In this document: in pieces, positions 33,907 to 41,894 of the stretch
How the letters are laid out: each line of letters begins with the position of its first letter
How positions within the stretch are numbered: the stretch's first letter is position 1
DNA from: Pseudobdellovibrio sp.
Lineage (GTDB): Bacteria > Bdellovibrionota > Bdellovibrionia > Bdellovibrionales > Bdellovibrionaceae
Direction of reading: 5' to 3'
Assembly: GCA_023701385.1 (NCBI GenBank)
Contig: JAMPXC010000002.1
Location: 62,001 to 126,000 of the forward strand
Length of the DNA stretch: 64,000 bases
Position numbers and translations under genes: made by a program
The notes under the pieces: generated by a model
Told to the model about the DNA's origin: nothing
The model's input: the letters and a program-made list of their open reading frames with translations, nothing else
Database searches by the model: none

Positions 33907-34633
33907 GTGTGGATCCGTTAGCCGGATCATTCAATCATTAAAAAATCGAAAATTTAGTTTTAAGAGCGGCTTTCGTGTTGCTTCACCAGCTAATGTGGCG
34001 CGCGCTAAAGCAATTCTTCAGTCTGAATTTCCTTATACTATATCAGCTCGTTGTATTAACAAGGAATGGTTCAATGTTCCTTTGGAAAAAGTATGGCAAA
34101 TCTTCTGTGATAACCTAACTTTGACTCACGAAACACATGGTTTGCAAATTCACAGTTTTGTTATGATGAGTAATCATTTCCATTTATTAGCATCGACTCC
34201 GAATGCAAATATAAGTCAATGTATGCTTCATTTCATGACCAGATCAAGCAAAGCCTTAACCAAAGCGGGTAACCGCATTAACGAAACTTTTGCAGGTCGA
34301 CATTATAAATGTGTTTTGAGTGAGTATAATTATTTTTTGAACGCTTACAAATACAACTATAGAAATCCTGTTGCAGCAGGACTTTGTGAAAGAGTCGAAG
34401 ATTACGCCTATAGTACTTTGCCGATGAAACTCGGTTTACTAGAAAAGAAAATTCCTTTGAATGAAGATACTTTATTAAATGAAGATCGTGAAGGAATTTT
34501 AAAATGGTTAAATACAGCTCCTGATCCAGAACTATTAGAGGCAGCAAGAACTGCATTTAAAAGACCATTTTTTAAATCGAAAAACAAAAGGGATAGTGGT
34601 CAGCCAATTCTCGGTCCAAAAGATCTGATTTGA
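33749..34633 (+). CDS. REP-associated tyrosine transposase (RAYT, Y1_Tnp/HUH family)
   Basis: A single-strand transposase of the IS200/IS605-like Y1 superfamily. The HUH-type motif is SNHFHLL (His143 and His145 of the longest frame), and the catalytic Tyr lies in the helix FLNAYKYNYRNPVAAGL, a RAYT-typical segment followed by ERVEDYAYSTLP. The longest frame opens at a GTG at 33749, but its first 52 codons overlap the cysteine-rich gene and look non-coding. A GTG at 33995 would leave 61 residues before the HUH motif. RAYTs mobilise REP repeats, and inverted REP-like copies flank this gene. Its stop overlaps the right repeat. Confidence 0.88.
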   Translation: MPKGHVDRNQLIENIKHLLRSMQKRLCLMWIACRLIEECVSRSVIKKSVSLNRCGSVSRIIQSLKNRKFSFKSGFRVASPANVARAKAILQSEFPYTISARCINKEWFNVPLEKVWQIFCDNLTLTHETHGLQIHSFVMMSNHFHLLASTPNANISQCMLHFMTRSSKALTKAGNRINETFAGRHYKCVLSEYNYFLNAYKYNYRNPVAAGLCERVEDYAYSTLPMKLGLLEKKIPLNEDTLLNEDREGILKWLNTAPDPELLEAARTAFKRPFFKSKNKRDSGQPILGPKDLI

Positions 34634-34670
34634 AATCAAATATAACCGTAGCGAAAAAGGCCTGGCACCC
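34632..34670 (-). repeat. REP-like element, right inverted boundary of the RAYT unit
   Basis: Reverse complement of the REP-like block (read on minus: GGGTGCCAGGCC, TTTTTCGCTACGG, TTATATTTGATTT). It overlaps the transposase stop codon at one end, and its last base is the last base of the HD-domain gene's TAG at the other. Confidence 0.85.
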
Positions 34671-35989
34671 TAGTATTTTTGTTCTGCTAGGATTTTTTTG
34701 GCCTGATCGAAGTTTTCTGGAGCTACGTAGACACGGTCGATCATGCGGGAACCTTCATATTTTTGAAAGATCTGAGTCGCATTATTGATCGGAGATGGTT
34801 TATCCCACTTGTCGTACTGATCCACCACATAGATGTTCATATCGTTTTCAGAAATCGTTTGATGGTATTTTGATAAACGAACCTGCGAGCTGGCCCAGAT
34901 CGAGTGAATTTGTGCGTCTGTTAATAGACGGCGAACATTTTCAACACGACCATTGTCTTGGTTATGTAATTCGATCGCTACACGATAGGGTTTACGTTCA
35001 GAAATACGTTTAGCCCACTCGTTTGTAGTGACCGTATCTAAATGTTCATAAAGTTTATAATCTGTGTAAGGAATATATTTTTCAATCTCAGCCGGAATTT
35101 TAAACGCGGCTTCTTTAGAACCTAAGTACAGGTTCAGCATCTCATCGTAAATAATGCTCTTATGGTGGAAGTAAACCATGAGGTACATGTGATGGCGTGA
35201 AATCAAAAAATCATCAAAAGCATAAAGCGCACGGCGGTTTAAAGCTAAATACGCGTTATGGTCTTTAATATGTAAAGTTAAGTTTTGCACTAACCAGTCA
35301 CGGTCGATTTTGCCGTAGTTAATTCCGCAAAAGTAAGAATCACGCTCTAAGTAATCCATTCTGTCTGCGTCTAGTTCGCTGGATACGATTTGGCTTAATA
35401 AAGGTCTGAAATTAATAATACCGTCAGTAAAAACATCTGGATTACATTTTAATTCTTTATCAATAAGACAAGCGACATGTAGCGGATCAATATCAGAATA
35501 ATATTTTTTAATGATATCTGCGATATGAGAATCAGTTACAAATTTAATGGTATAATCTTCGTGATTTGCTTGGCGGTTTTGATCAACGCCTTGTTCTTGG
35601 TAAATTTTGATATTTAATTTTGATAACTCGGGCATCACTTGTTCAGTGGTGTGAGATAACGGGCCGTGACCCACATCATGAAGTAAAGCAGCTAACTTTA
35701 CCATCTGACGAAAGCGATTTCTATTCGAAGCCTTTAACGGATACGCTCTGAAAATACTGTCAAAAACTAATCCCGCGACGTAGCTCACACCGATGGAGTG
35801 AATGAATCTATTGTGAGTGGCTCCTGGAAAACTGAATTCTGAAAAACCTAATTGTTTGATTTCTCTGAGACGTTGAAACTCAACTGATTCGATGATCGCT
35901 TCTTCTCCGTCTGAGAGATAAATACTACCGTGAATGGGATCGCGTATTTCCATAGAGGCAAAATATAACGTCCTAATGGGCTCAGGCAA
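34670..35989 (-). CDS. HD-domain phosphohydrolase (SAMHD1/dGTPase-like, COG1078 type)
   Basis: A 439-residue cytosolic metal-dependent phosphohydrolase. The N-terminal RDPIHGSIYLS segment is diagnostic of the COG1078 family. The metal ligands are the His of THNRFIHSIG, the HD pair of LLHDVGHGPLSH, and the Asp of SSELDADRMDYLERDSYFCG, all intact. Family members hydrolyse dNTPs or related nucleotides. It might control nucleotide pools, which matters to a bacterium that recycles prey nucleotides, but that link is speculation. The gene ends at the right REP-like repeat of the RAYT unit. Its upstream neighbour is the divergent flagellin. Confidence 0.9.
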   Translation of the reverse strand: MPEPIRTLYFASMEIRDPIHGSIYLSDGEEAIIESVEFQRLREIKQLGFSEFSFPGATHNRFIHSIGVSYVAGLVFDSIFRAYPLKASNRNRFRQMVKLAALLHDVGHGPLSHTTEQVMPELSKLNIKIYQEQGVDQNRQANHEDYTIKFVTDSHIADIIKKYYSDIDPLHVACLIDKELKCNPDVFTDGIINFRPLLSQIVSSELDADRMDYLERDSYFCGINYGKIDRDWLVQNLTLHIKDHNAYLALNRRALYAFDDFLISRHHMYLMVYFHHKSIIYDEMLNLYLGSKEAAFKIPAEIEKYIPYTDYKLYEHLDTVTTNEWAKRISERKPYRVAIELHNQDNGRVENVRRLLTDAQIHSIWASSQVRLSKYHQTISENDMNIYVVDQYDKWDKPSPINNATQIFQKYEGSRMIDRVYVAPENFDQAKKILAEQKY

Positions 35990-36020
35990 TAAAAAACAGT
36001 CAAAATAGGGGGTCTACAGG

Positions 36021-36036
36021 GGTCTAACTTTAGACC
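36021..36036. promoter_or_regulatory. GGTCTAA-CT-TTAGACC palindrome upstream of the flagellins
   Basis: A perfect 7-bp inverted repeat with a 2-nt centre, preceded by a direct GGTCTA at 36011-36016, in the divergent region between the HD-domain gene and the first flagellin. It is a strong member of the window's GTCT/AGAC repeat set. Confidence 0.45.
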
Positions 36037-36126
36037 TGAATTTTGAAAACTTTTTGTTCAGGACGTGTTTAATTCGATTACAGGACAGTCCTAAGGCTAG
36101 AAATGACTTTTCTTGATACGAACGTC

Positions 36127-36153
36127 TCAAGTTTTCTCAGGATGATCCGAAAA
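36127..36153 (+). promoter_or_regulatory. Predicted sigma-28 (FliA) promoter of the first flagellin
   Basis: TCAAGTTT, an 11-bp spacer, then TCCGAAAA match the FliA consensus TAAAGTTT-N11-GCCGATAA at 7 of 8 and 6 of 8 positions. It lies about 130 bp upstream of the flagellin ATG at 36284, giving a long leader. Sigma-28 control is the rule for flagellin genes. Confidence 0.65.
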
Positions 36154-36283
36154 AGTGTACAAGAGTAATACGATTCTGAGAATTCAAGGATGGATTCTCA
36201 AATTAAACCGCCTCGGTGTGGGACGAAGTGAGACAGGAGTTTCACAAAGTAGTTAAACCCCGGACAACTTCATGGAGGAAGTT

Positions 36284-37120
36284 ATGGGATTAAGAATTGG
36301 TACAAATGTTACGGCATTGAATGCACAAAAATCGTTGTATGGTACGAAGAATAAAATGGATACAGCGATGGCAAGGTTAGCTTCAGGAAACCGCATCAAC
36401 AAATCAGCTGACGATGCAGCAGGTTTAGCGATTTCTGAAAACATTAAGGCCCAAATGAGAGGTCTTAAACAAGCTAACAGAAACGCTCAAGATGGTATCT
36501 CGCTGATTCAAACGGCTGAGGGCGCCTTGAACGAAGTAAGTAACATGCTCATTCGTTTACGTGAATTAGGGGTGCAAGCAGCATCAGATACGATTGGTGA
36601 TCGCGAACGTGGTTTAGCAAATATCGAGTATTCTAATTTATTAGAAGAGATCGATCGCATCACCGGAAGTGCAGAGTTTAACGGAACTCCGTTATTAAAT
36701 GGAACCGGCGGACTTTTAGACTTCCAAATTGGCGTAAGAAATTCGCCGCAGTTTGACCGCATTAGTTTTAATACGGCGCAAGCAGATGGCGGAACGACGG
36801 CTTTAGGACTGGATTTGACGAGCATATTAGATAAGTCTTCTGCACAGAATTCTTTAGCTAATATCGATTCGGCGATCAATCAAGTGAGCCAGCTGCGCGC
36901 AGGGTTTGGTGCGATTCAAAACCGATTGAACTCAACGGTTGAAGGATTGCAAACAAGCTTAGAGAACTTAGCAACAGCGAATTCACGTATCCGTGATGCG
37001 GATATTGCGGATGAAAGTACTGAGTTAGCGAAACAGAATATCCTTCTGCAAGCAGGTACTTCGGTGTTGTCACAAGCGAATCAACAACCCAACATCGCGT
37101 TGCAGTTGTTGAAGAGCTAG
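36284..37120 (+). CDS. fliC: Flagellin (first of two)
   Basis: A 278-residue flagellin with conserved N-terminal D0/D1 (LASGNRINKSADDAAGLAIS, then the LRELGVQAASDTI segment) and C-terminal D1/D0 (SRIRDADIADES, ending IALQLLKS). The surface-exposed D2/D3 region is nearly absent, as in Bdellovibrio-type flagellins, giving a thin smooth filament. The ATG at 36284 is chosen over one at 36272 because GGAGGAAG lies between them, and flagellins of this group begin MGLRI. It is followed by a second flagellin gene 119 bp downstream. Bdellovibrio carries several flagellin paralogues in one sheathed filament. Confidence 0.96.
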   Translation: MGLRIGTNVTALNAQKSLYGTKNKMDTAMARLASGNRINKSADDAAGLAISENIKAQMRGLKQANRNAQDGISLIQTAEGALNEVSNMLIRLRELGVQAASDTIGDRERGLANIEYSNLLEEIDRITGSAEFNGTPLLNGTGGLLDFQIGVRNSPQFDRISFNTAQADGGTTALGLDLTSILDKSSAQNSLANIDSAINQVSQLRAGFGAIQNRLNSTVEGLQTSLENLATANSRIRDADIADESTELAKQNILLQAGTSVLSQANQQPNIALQLLKS

Positions 37121-37170
37121 TAGAAGTTTTTGAATTTATTTTTTAGATTTTAGTTTTTGTAAGTTTAACT

Positions 37171-37190
37171 AGGCAGAACGGACTCTGCCT
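37171..37190 (+). terminator. Hairpin between the two flagellin genes
   Basis: AGGCAGA and TCTGCCT form a 7-bp stem with a 6-nt loop. It lacks a U run and may act as an mRNA processing or attenuation structure that sets the ratio of the two flagellins. Confidence 0.4.
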
Positions 37191-37239
37191 TACCAAGGAA
37201 AGGGACATTCACGGATGAATACATTACAAGGAGGATAAA

Positions 37240-38073
37240 ATGGGATTGCGTATTGCAACCAACGTAGCCGCGATTAACGCAGGTAAAAACCTGTACTCGT
37301 TAGGCATTAAACAGAATACTTCGATGGCACGTCTATCATCGGGGTCAAGAATTAACCAAGCTGCAGATGATGCTGCAGGATTGGCGATTTCTGAAAATAT
37401 TAAAGCGCAAGTGCGCGGCCTTAGACAAGCCAACAGAAATGCGAACGATGGTATCTCATTAGTTCAAGTTGCCGAAGGTAGCTTGGGTGAAATGGCTAAC
37501 ATGTTAGTTCGTTTACGTGAGCTGGGCGTACAAGCCGCTTCAGACACGATCAGCGATAAAGAGAGAATGTTGACAAACGTAGAGTATCAACAGCTCAAAG
37601 CCGAAATGGAACGTATCGCTCAGAGTACAAAATTTAACGGTACACCTCTGTTAAACGGACAAGGTGGAGTTCTGGATATCCAAATCGGTACTCAGAATGA
37701 TCCGAGCTTAGACCGCATCAGCTTTAGAAGTGATGAATCTAATGCCACATTAGAAGCATTGCAGATAGTAGATGCAAACGTAGCCGACAAATTATCGGCG
37801 CAGAATAGCTTAGCGGCAGTCGATAATGCGATTGCCCAAGTGAACTCTTCGCGCGCAAATTTAGGTGCGTTTCAAAATAGATTACAATCGACTTCTCAGA
37901 ACTTGGCGACAGCTGAGGAGAACTATGCAGCAGCGAACTCGCGCATCAGAGATGCGGATATCGCAGCCGAGTCGACAGATTTAGCGAAGAATAATGTTCT
38001 TATGCAAGCTGCGACTTCAGTGTTGGGTCAAGCTAACACACAAACTCAATTAGCTCTTAAGTTATTAGGCTAA
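37240..38073 (+). CDS. fliC: Flagellin (second of two)
   Basis: A 277-residue flagellin, paralogous to its neighbour throughout, with the same N-terminal (LSSGSRINQAADDAAGLAIS) and C-terminal (RIRDADIAAESTDLAKNNV, ending LALKLLG) domains and no large variable insert. A strong AAGGAGG ribosome-binding site lies 7 bp before the ATG. The upstream gap has only a weak sigma-28 match (the -35 half is 6 of 8 but the -10 half is poor), so readthrough from the first flagellin is plausible. A GCAGGCC/GGCCTGC hairpin follows at 38134-38161. Confidence 0.96.
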   Translation: MGLRIATNVAAINAGKNLYSLGIKQNTSMARLSSGSRINQAADDAAGLAISENIKAQVRGLRQANRNANDGISLVQVAEGSLGEMANMLVRLRELGVQAASDTISDKERMLTNVEYQQLKAEMERIAQSTKFNGTPLLNGQGGVLDIQIGTQNDPSLDRISFRSDESNATLEALQIVDANVADKLSAQNSLAAVDNAIAQVNSSRANLGAFQNRLQSTSQNLATAEENYAAANSRIRDADIAAESTDLAKNNVLMQAATSVLGQANTQTQLALKLLG

Positions 38074-38133
38074 TTGATACGTCAGGAAACTGACTGAGTA
38101 CGCAAAAAACATTTTTCCAAATCCTTGGGATGA

Positions 38134-38161
38134 GCAGGCCTTAAGAGGGCTTAGGGCCTGC
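38134..38161 (+). terminator. GC-rich hairpin downstream of the flagellins
   Basis: GCAGGCC and GGCCTGC form a perfect 7-bp stem around a 14-nt loop, 60 bp after the second flagellin stop. It is the only plausible terminator here but has no U tract. Confidence 0.45.
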
Positions 38162-38351
38162 GAGTCTTTCACACAAAAAGAAGTGACAAGGGTTGAGGCA
38201 ATGAGTGTTTTTTATTATCAGCGATGTAAGTGCACTGGACTTAAGTACAGCGCGCGGTGTTTCTAAAAATTGATTATGCATACTTATGCATGATTTTTAA
38301 AAAATAGTCGTTTAAACTTTCTTGAGTTTTCTAAACTTCAAGGAGTACACA

Positions 38352-38753
38352 ATGTTTAAAGCGACGTTATTAGTATCGTTTCTATTTCTTTCATCTGCTT
38401 TCGCAGCTAATCCGATTTATAAACTAAATATCAATCTAACTTTGAACGGCAAGCATGTCGCTTCTCAAGGTTTAATCGTTAATCATGGTGAAAAATCTGA
38501 AATTCAACAAAAGTCAGCTAATGGAACAGGTAGCTTTATCGAAGTAACTCCTGAAGAGATCGACGGCGAACTTAAAAAAGTTCATTTAAAATTCACAGTG
38601 GGTGTTATTGCTAAAGGTGTACGCCAAATTCTTTCAACACCAGAGATGATCGTTTCTGAAGGTAAAGAGGGATCAATCACGGTCGGCGATGATGATGGTC
38701 CTGAAAGTTTCACACTGACGGTTTTAGCTAACCGCCAGCCTGTAAAAAAATAA
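38352..38753 (+). CDS. Small secreted protein of unknown function
   Basis: A 133-residue protein with a signal peptide ending SAFAANP (residue 18). The mature part (about 115 residues) is predicted to be an all-beta domain with alternating charged and hydrophobic residues (YKLNINLTLNGKHVASQG, then VHLKFTVGVIAKG). No family is recognised. The start is the ATG at 38352, with AAGGAG 8 bp upstream, not the longer frame beginning at 38322. It lies downstream of the flagellins with its own leader and may be periplasmic. Confidence 0.7.
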   Translation: MFKATLLVSFLFLSSAFAANPIYKLNINLTLNGKHVASQGLIVNHGEKSEIQQKSANGTGSFIEVTPEEIDGELKKVHLKFTVGVIAKGVRQILSTPEMIVSEGKEGSITVGDDDGPESFTLTVLANRQPVKK

Positions 38754-38756
38754 GTC

Positions 38757-40466
38757 TTATTTAAACGGTAAATTCACGAAAGTCGTAAGGCTTACGGCAT
38801 TTACCGTGCTACCCAGGGCCGCTGGATGATCAATCTGGCCCTGTGATCTTAAAGTCAAAGTTGTATTGGTAACGACGGCTGTTGAACTGACTCCCACATA
38901 AAATGAGCGGCGATAATCACTGGAAAACAGCGAAGCATAATTCTGATTACAGAGATTATTATTGTAAATGCCTACATCCGGATGACCCACAGTAAATGTT
39001 AAAGCGATGATTCCATCAGTGACAATTGCGCCACCTTTTTCGTTTTCAACCAAAATCTGATACGGGCCAAAACAACCTGAAGTCGCCGCTGGAATAAATG
39101 GCGGTAATTCAGGTCGTAAGAATGTCGGATTATGCGAGCCACCCACAACTTGCACAGTATATTGAGAGGCTATCGCTGAGGCACTGGCCGTCGTTGGTGT
39201 TAACGAAATAAATGTTGAAGTGAAAGTATCCTGCGTAAAACGCATCGAAAAATCAAACTGCGTGCTTGGTGTGATCGAAAAAGCTGTGCCACTGGCAATC
39301 GCTGTGTTTGTGCAAAACTTCTCTGGAAAAATAGTTGATTCAAGATTTGCGTAAGACGGGGTGTAAGCTGATCCCGTTAAAGGATTCATGTCGGTCGTTT
39401 TAAAATTTCCGACCATGTTGTAACACATATCCGGAATCACCCGTCGTGTACCTAAAACTTCGATAGATGCGGTTCCTACCGGGGCAATTAAGAAAGTTTC
39501 TGAAATCGATTCAGGATACATTGATGCCGGAGCTGTAGTGCCAGGACGTACTTTAAATCTAAAACCAGAAACTGATGGCGAAGCTGAAGACGAAAAAAAG
39601 ATCGGAAAATTTCTTGTGTTTGCTGGAACATTAAATTCAGTCGTTAACGAATTCGCGCAATTCGGATCAGTGAACATTGAAAATGAAGCGAAAGTTCCGA
39701 GAACGCCTGCTGTTGAGACTTCGGCGCGTTCAACAATAATATTTTGTCCGGCCACAGTGGGGCCATTGCGGCCGAAGTCGTCGACAAAATTAAGAGTTAC
39801 GGCATTGCAAGTGCTATATTTAAGAACGTTGTACGGGAACTGATCTTTAACCACTTGCGTTTTGGTTGGTAAAATACGTCCAAGATTTGACGGAGAATCA
39901 GGGCCGCTACATTCCCCGATACGAGGGCTTCCGGTTGAAAAAGCAGTTCCTGAAGTTGGAAGTTTAATGGGAACATTGACCGTAGCACCTGGTTGTAAAT
40001 CAATAGATGAAGATTCGCCGACAATAAATAACTGTGAAGTGTAATCTTGAGAGATGTTCGGATTCATGAAATCTAAACACGCCGAGAGAGGATTTGCTTT
40101 AACACCTAATAAAGTAAACTGGCGTTGTGGGCCTGCAGGAACTGGAAATGAAATGGTTCCACCACTTGGAACTAAACCTCTGACTAAACCAATTCTTTTC
40201 TGTGCTGAAATATTTGCTGAGGTTGAATCAACAACGGGGCAGCTTGTACGACTCATAAAAGGTTCAGGGCCTGACACCATCACCGCAAAACAATTCACTT
40301 CATCAATTGTTGCAGGAGCCGAAGCGGCTCGTTGGTAATAATTTTGTGTGCCGTGGCCTGAAAGATCAGGCATGGTGAAAGTGACGGTGGTTGTTTCACC
40401 AGTTTCTTTTTTTTGACAGCCGAAAAAAACAATCCAACTACAAACCAAAATAAGTGTAAATTTCAT
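38757..40466 (-). CDS. Large secreted lipoprotein of unknown function
   Basis: A 569-residue protein with a short signal sequence and lipobox FFGC (Cys17), followed by a charged patch (QKKETGET) and a long Ser/Thr/Asn/Pro-rich chain, likely a series of beta-sandwich modules. It contains about 16 cysteines in the mature part, suggesting disulfides and a surface or periplasmic place. No catalytic motif is visible and no family was recognised. It converges on the small secreted protein at 38352, with the two stops 3 bp apart. The style resembles the Ig-like lipoprotein at 58762, but I see no clear homology. Confidence 0.65.
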   Translation of the reverse strand: MKFTLILVCSWIVFFGCQKKETGETTTVTFTMPDLSGHGTQNYYQRAASAPATIDEVNCFAVMVSGPEPFMSRTSCPVVDSTSANISAQKRIGLVRGLVPSGGTISFPVPAGPQRQFTLLGVKANPLSACLDFMNPNISQDYTSQLFIVGESSSIDLQPGATVNVPIKLPTSGTAFSTGSPRIGECSGPDSPSNLGRILPTKTQVVKDQFPYNVLKYSTCNAVTLNFVDDFGRNGPTVAGQNIIVERAEVSTAGVLGTFASFSMFTDPNCANSLTTEFNVPANTRNFPIFFSSSASPSVSGFRFKVRPGTTAPASMYPESISETFLIAPVGTASIEVLGTRRVIPDMCYNMVGNFKTTDMNPLTGSAYTPSYANLESTIFPEKFCTNTAIASGTAFSITPSTQFDFSMRFTQDTFTSTFISLTPTTASASAIASQYTVQVVGGSHNPTFLRPELPPFIPAATSGCFGPYQILVENEKGGAIVTDGIIALTFTVGHPDVGIYNNNLCNQNYASLFSSDYRRSFYVGVSSTAVVTNTTLTLRSQGQIDHPAALGSTVNAVSLTTFVNLPFK

Positions 40467-40531
40467 AGCCCTAATTATGACTTAGAATAAAGTCAGAAGA
40501 CAAACTGACCCTTGGTCATGTCAAGCATCTA

Positions 40532-40543
40532 AGACTTTGGTCT
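40532..40543. promoter_or_regulatory. AGAC...GTCT repeat upstream of the thiolase
   Basis: AGAC and GTCT are separated by 4 nt within CTAAGACTTTGGTCTAAAG, about 70 bp before the start at 40613. It is a member of the recurrent GTCT/AGAC set, in the opposite orientation to most. Confidence 0.25.
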
Positions 40544-40612
40544 AAAGAGAGATTTGTTTGGCACAGTGCTCTTTACGTACCCAGACTTTTATAGAGTGCT
40601 ACCATTAAGGGT

Positions 40613-41890
40613 ATGAAAACAGCAAATAACCAAGTTTATATTCTAGGAAGTTCTCGTATCCCTTTTGCCAAAAGCCAAACAGTGTATGCCGATGTCACTC
40701 GTAAAGAGTTAATGGTGGCAGCCCTTAATGGTTTGATTCGCAAAAACAATTTACAAGGTAAATTCATCGGTGACACCGCTTTAGGTTGTTTGATGAATAG
40801 CTCTGCGGATTGGAACTTGGCGCGTGAATGTGTTCTTGAAACTGAACTTGATCCAAATTCTCCGGCGTACAACACACAACGTGCTTGTGCGACAAGTTTA
40901 GATAACATCTGGCAGATCGCGATGAAAATTCACACAGGCGCAATTGAATTAGGTATTGCCGGTGGTGTTGATACGAACAGCGATTTTCCAATCGAAGTTT
41001 CTGATAAGTTCAGAAAATTTTTAATGAATATGAATAATGCCAAAACTTTTGGTGCCCGTATGAAAGCTTTATCAGGAGCTTCAATCGGTATGTTAAAACC
41101 AAGAGCGGCTTCGGTGACTGAGCCAAGAACTTTAATGTCGATGGGTCAGCACTGTGAATTAATGGCCAAAGAATGGAAAATTGCCCGCGAAGACCAAGAT
41201 CAGGTGGCATTAGCCAGTCACTTAAATGGAGCGAAAGCTTACGATGCCGGTTTTTATGATGACCTAGTTATTCCATTTCACGGAATCACTCGTGATGCCA
41301 CTTTACGTGCGGATACAAGTATTCAAAAATTAGCGAAATTAAAACCGTCATTTGATCCGGTGGGGGGAACATTAACTGCGGGAAATAGTTCTCCGTTAAC
41401 AGACGGGGCGGCGACTGTTTTATTAGGAACTGAATCAGCAGCGCAAAAGTTAGGTTTGTTTCCAATGGCGAAAGTGATTGATGTGCAAGCGGCAGCGGTT
41501 GATTTCGTTCATGGCGCAGGTTTATTAATGGCGCCGACAAAAGCTGTTTCACAATTATTAACTCGCAATGAATTAACATTTAAAGATTTTGATTATTTTG
41601 AAATTCATGAAGCGTTCGCAGCTCAGGTTCTTTGTAACTTAAGAGCTTGGGAGTCACCTGAATACTGCAAAAATGTTTTAGGCTTAAAAGCTCCAATTGG
41701 ATCTATCGACCGTTCAAAAATGAACGTGGTCGGAAGCTCAATTGCGATGGGACATCCTTTTGCGGCCACTGGCGCGCGTGTTACCGGAACATTAGCAAAA
41801 CTTCTGGCGGGTGGCGGTAAAAAACGCGGCCTTGTTTCCATCTGTACAGCAGGTGGAATGGGTGTAGCCGCGATTTTAGAATCAGTGTAA
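40613..41890 (+). CDS. Thiolase-family acyltransferase (FadI-like)
   Basis: A 425-residue thiolase with the active-site Cys92 in QRACATSLDN, the NEAFAAQ-type motif HEAFAAQVL, His in MGHPFAATGARV and the second Cys in SICTAGGMG. The length and the GHPFAATG variant place it with FadI-like 3-ketoacyl-CoA thiolases, acting on longer chains in beta-oxidation. No FadJ-type partner is adjacent. The upstream region contains an AGAC/GTCT repeat. Its stop is 5 bp from that of the convergent SDR gene. Confidence 0.9.
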   Translation: MKTANNQVYILGSSRIPFAKSQTVYADVTRKELMVAALNGLIRKNNLQGKFIGDTALGCLMNSSADWNLARECVLETELDPNSPAYNTQRACATSLDNIWQIAMKIHTGAIELGIAGGVDTNSDFPIEVSDKFRKFLMNMNNAKTFGARMKALSGASIGMLKPRAASVTEPRTLMSMGQHCELMAKEWKIAREDQDQVALASHLNGAKAYDAGFYDDLVIPFHGITRDATLRADTSIQKLAKLKPSFDPVGGTLTAGNSSPLTDGAATVLLGTESAAQKLGLFPMAKVIDVQAAAVDFVHGAGLLMAPTKAVSQLLTRNELTFKDFDYFEIHEAFAAQVLCNLRAWESPEYCKNVLGLKAPIGSIDRSKMNVVGSSIAMGHPFAATGARVTGTLAKLLAGGGKKRGLVSICTAGGMGVAAILESV

Positions 41891-41894
41891 CTGG

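Larger units (their letters stand above)
33563..34670. mobile_element. RAYT unit bounded by inverted REP-like repeats
   Basis: A 1108-bp segment delimited by inverted 39-bp repeats (33563-33601 and 34632-34670) that differ at only a few positions. It contains a transposase of the RAYT family and a small cysteine-rich ORF. The outer edges sit 2 bp after the thiolase stop and within the stop of the HD-domain gene, so the element fills the space between two genes without disrupting them. No target-site duplication is evident. Confidence 0.75.

Noticed and set aside
36272-36283. Upstream ATG as flagellin start
   Set aside because: The codons in question are the ribosome-binding site (GGAGGAAG). 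Flagellins of this type begin MGLRI.
36284-38073. Two flagellins as a recent tandem duplication by a mobile element
   Set aside because: They differ throughout, including the central region and the upstream DNA. This fits an old paralogue pair with no flanking repeats.
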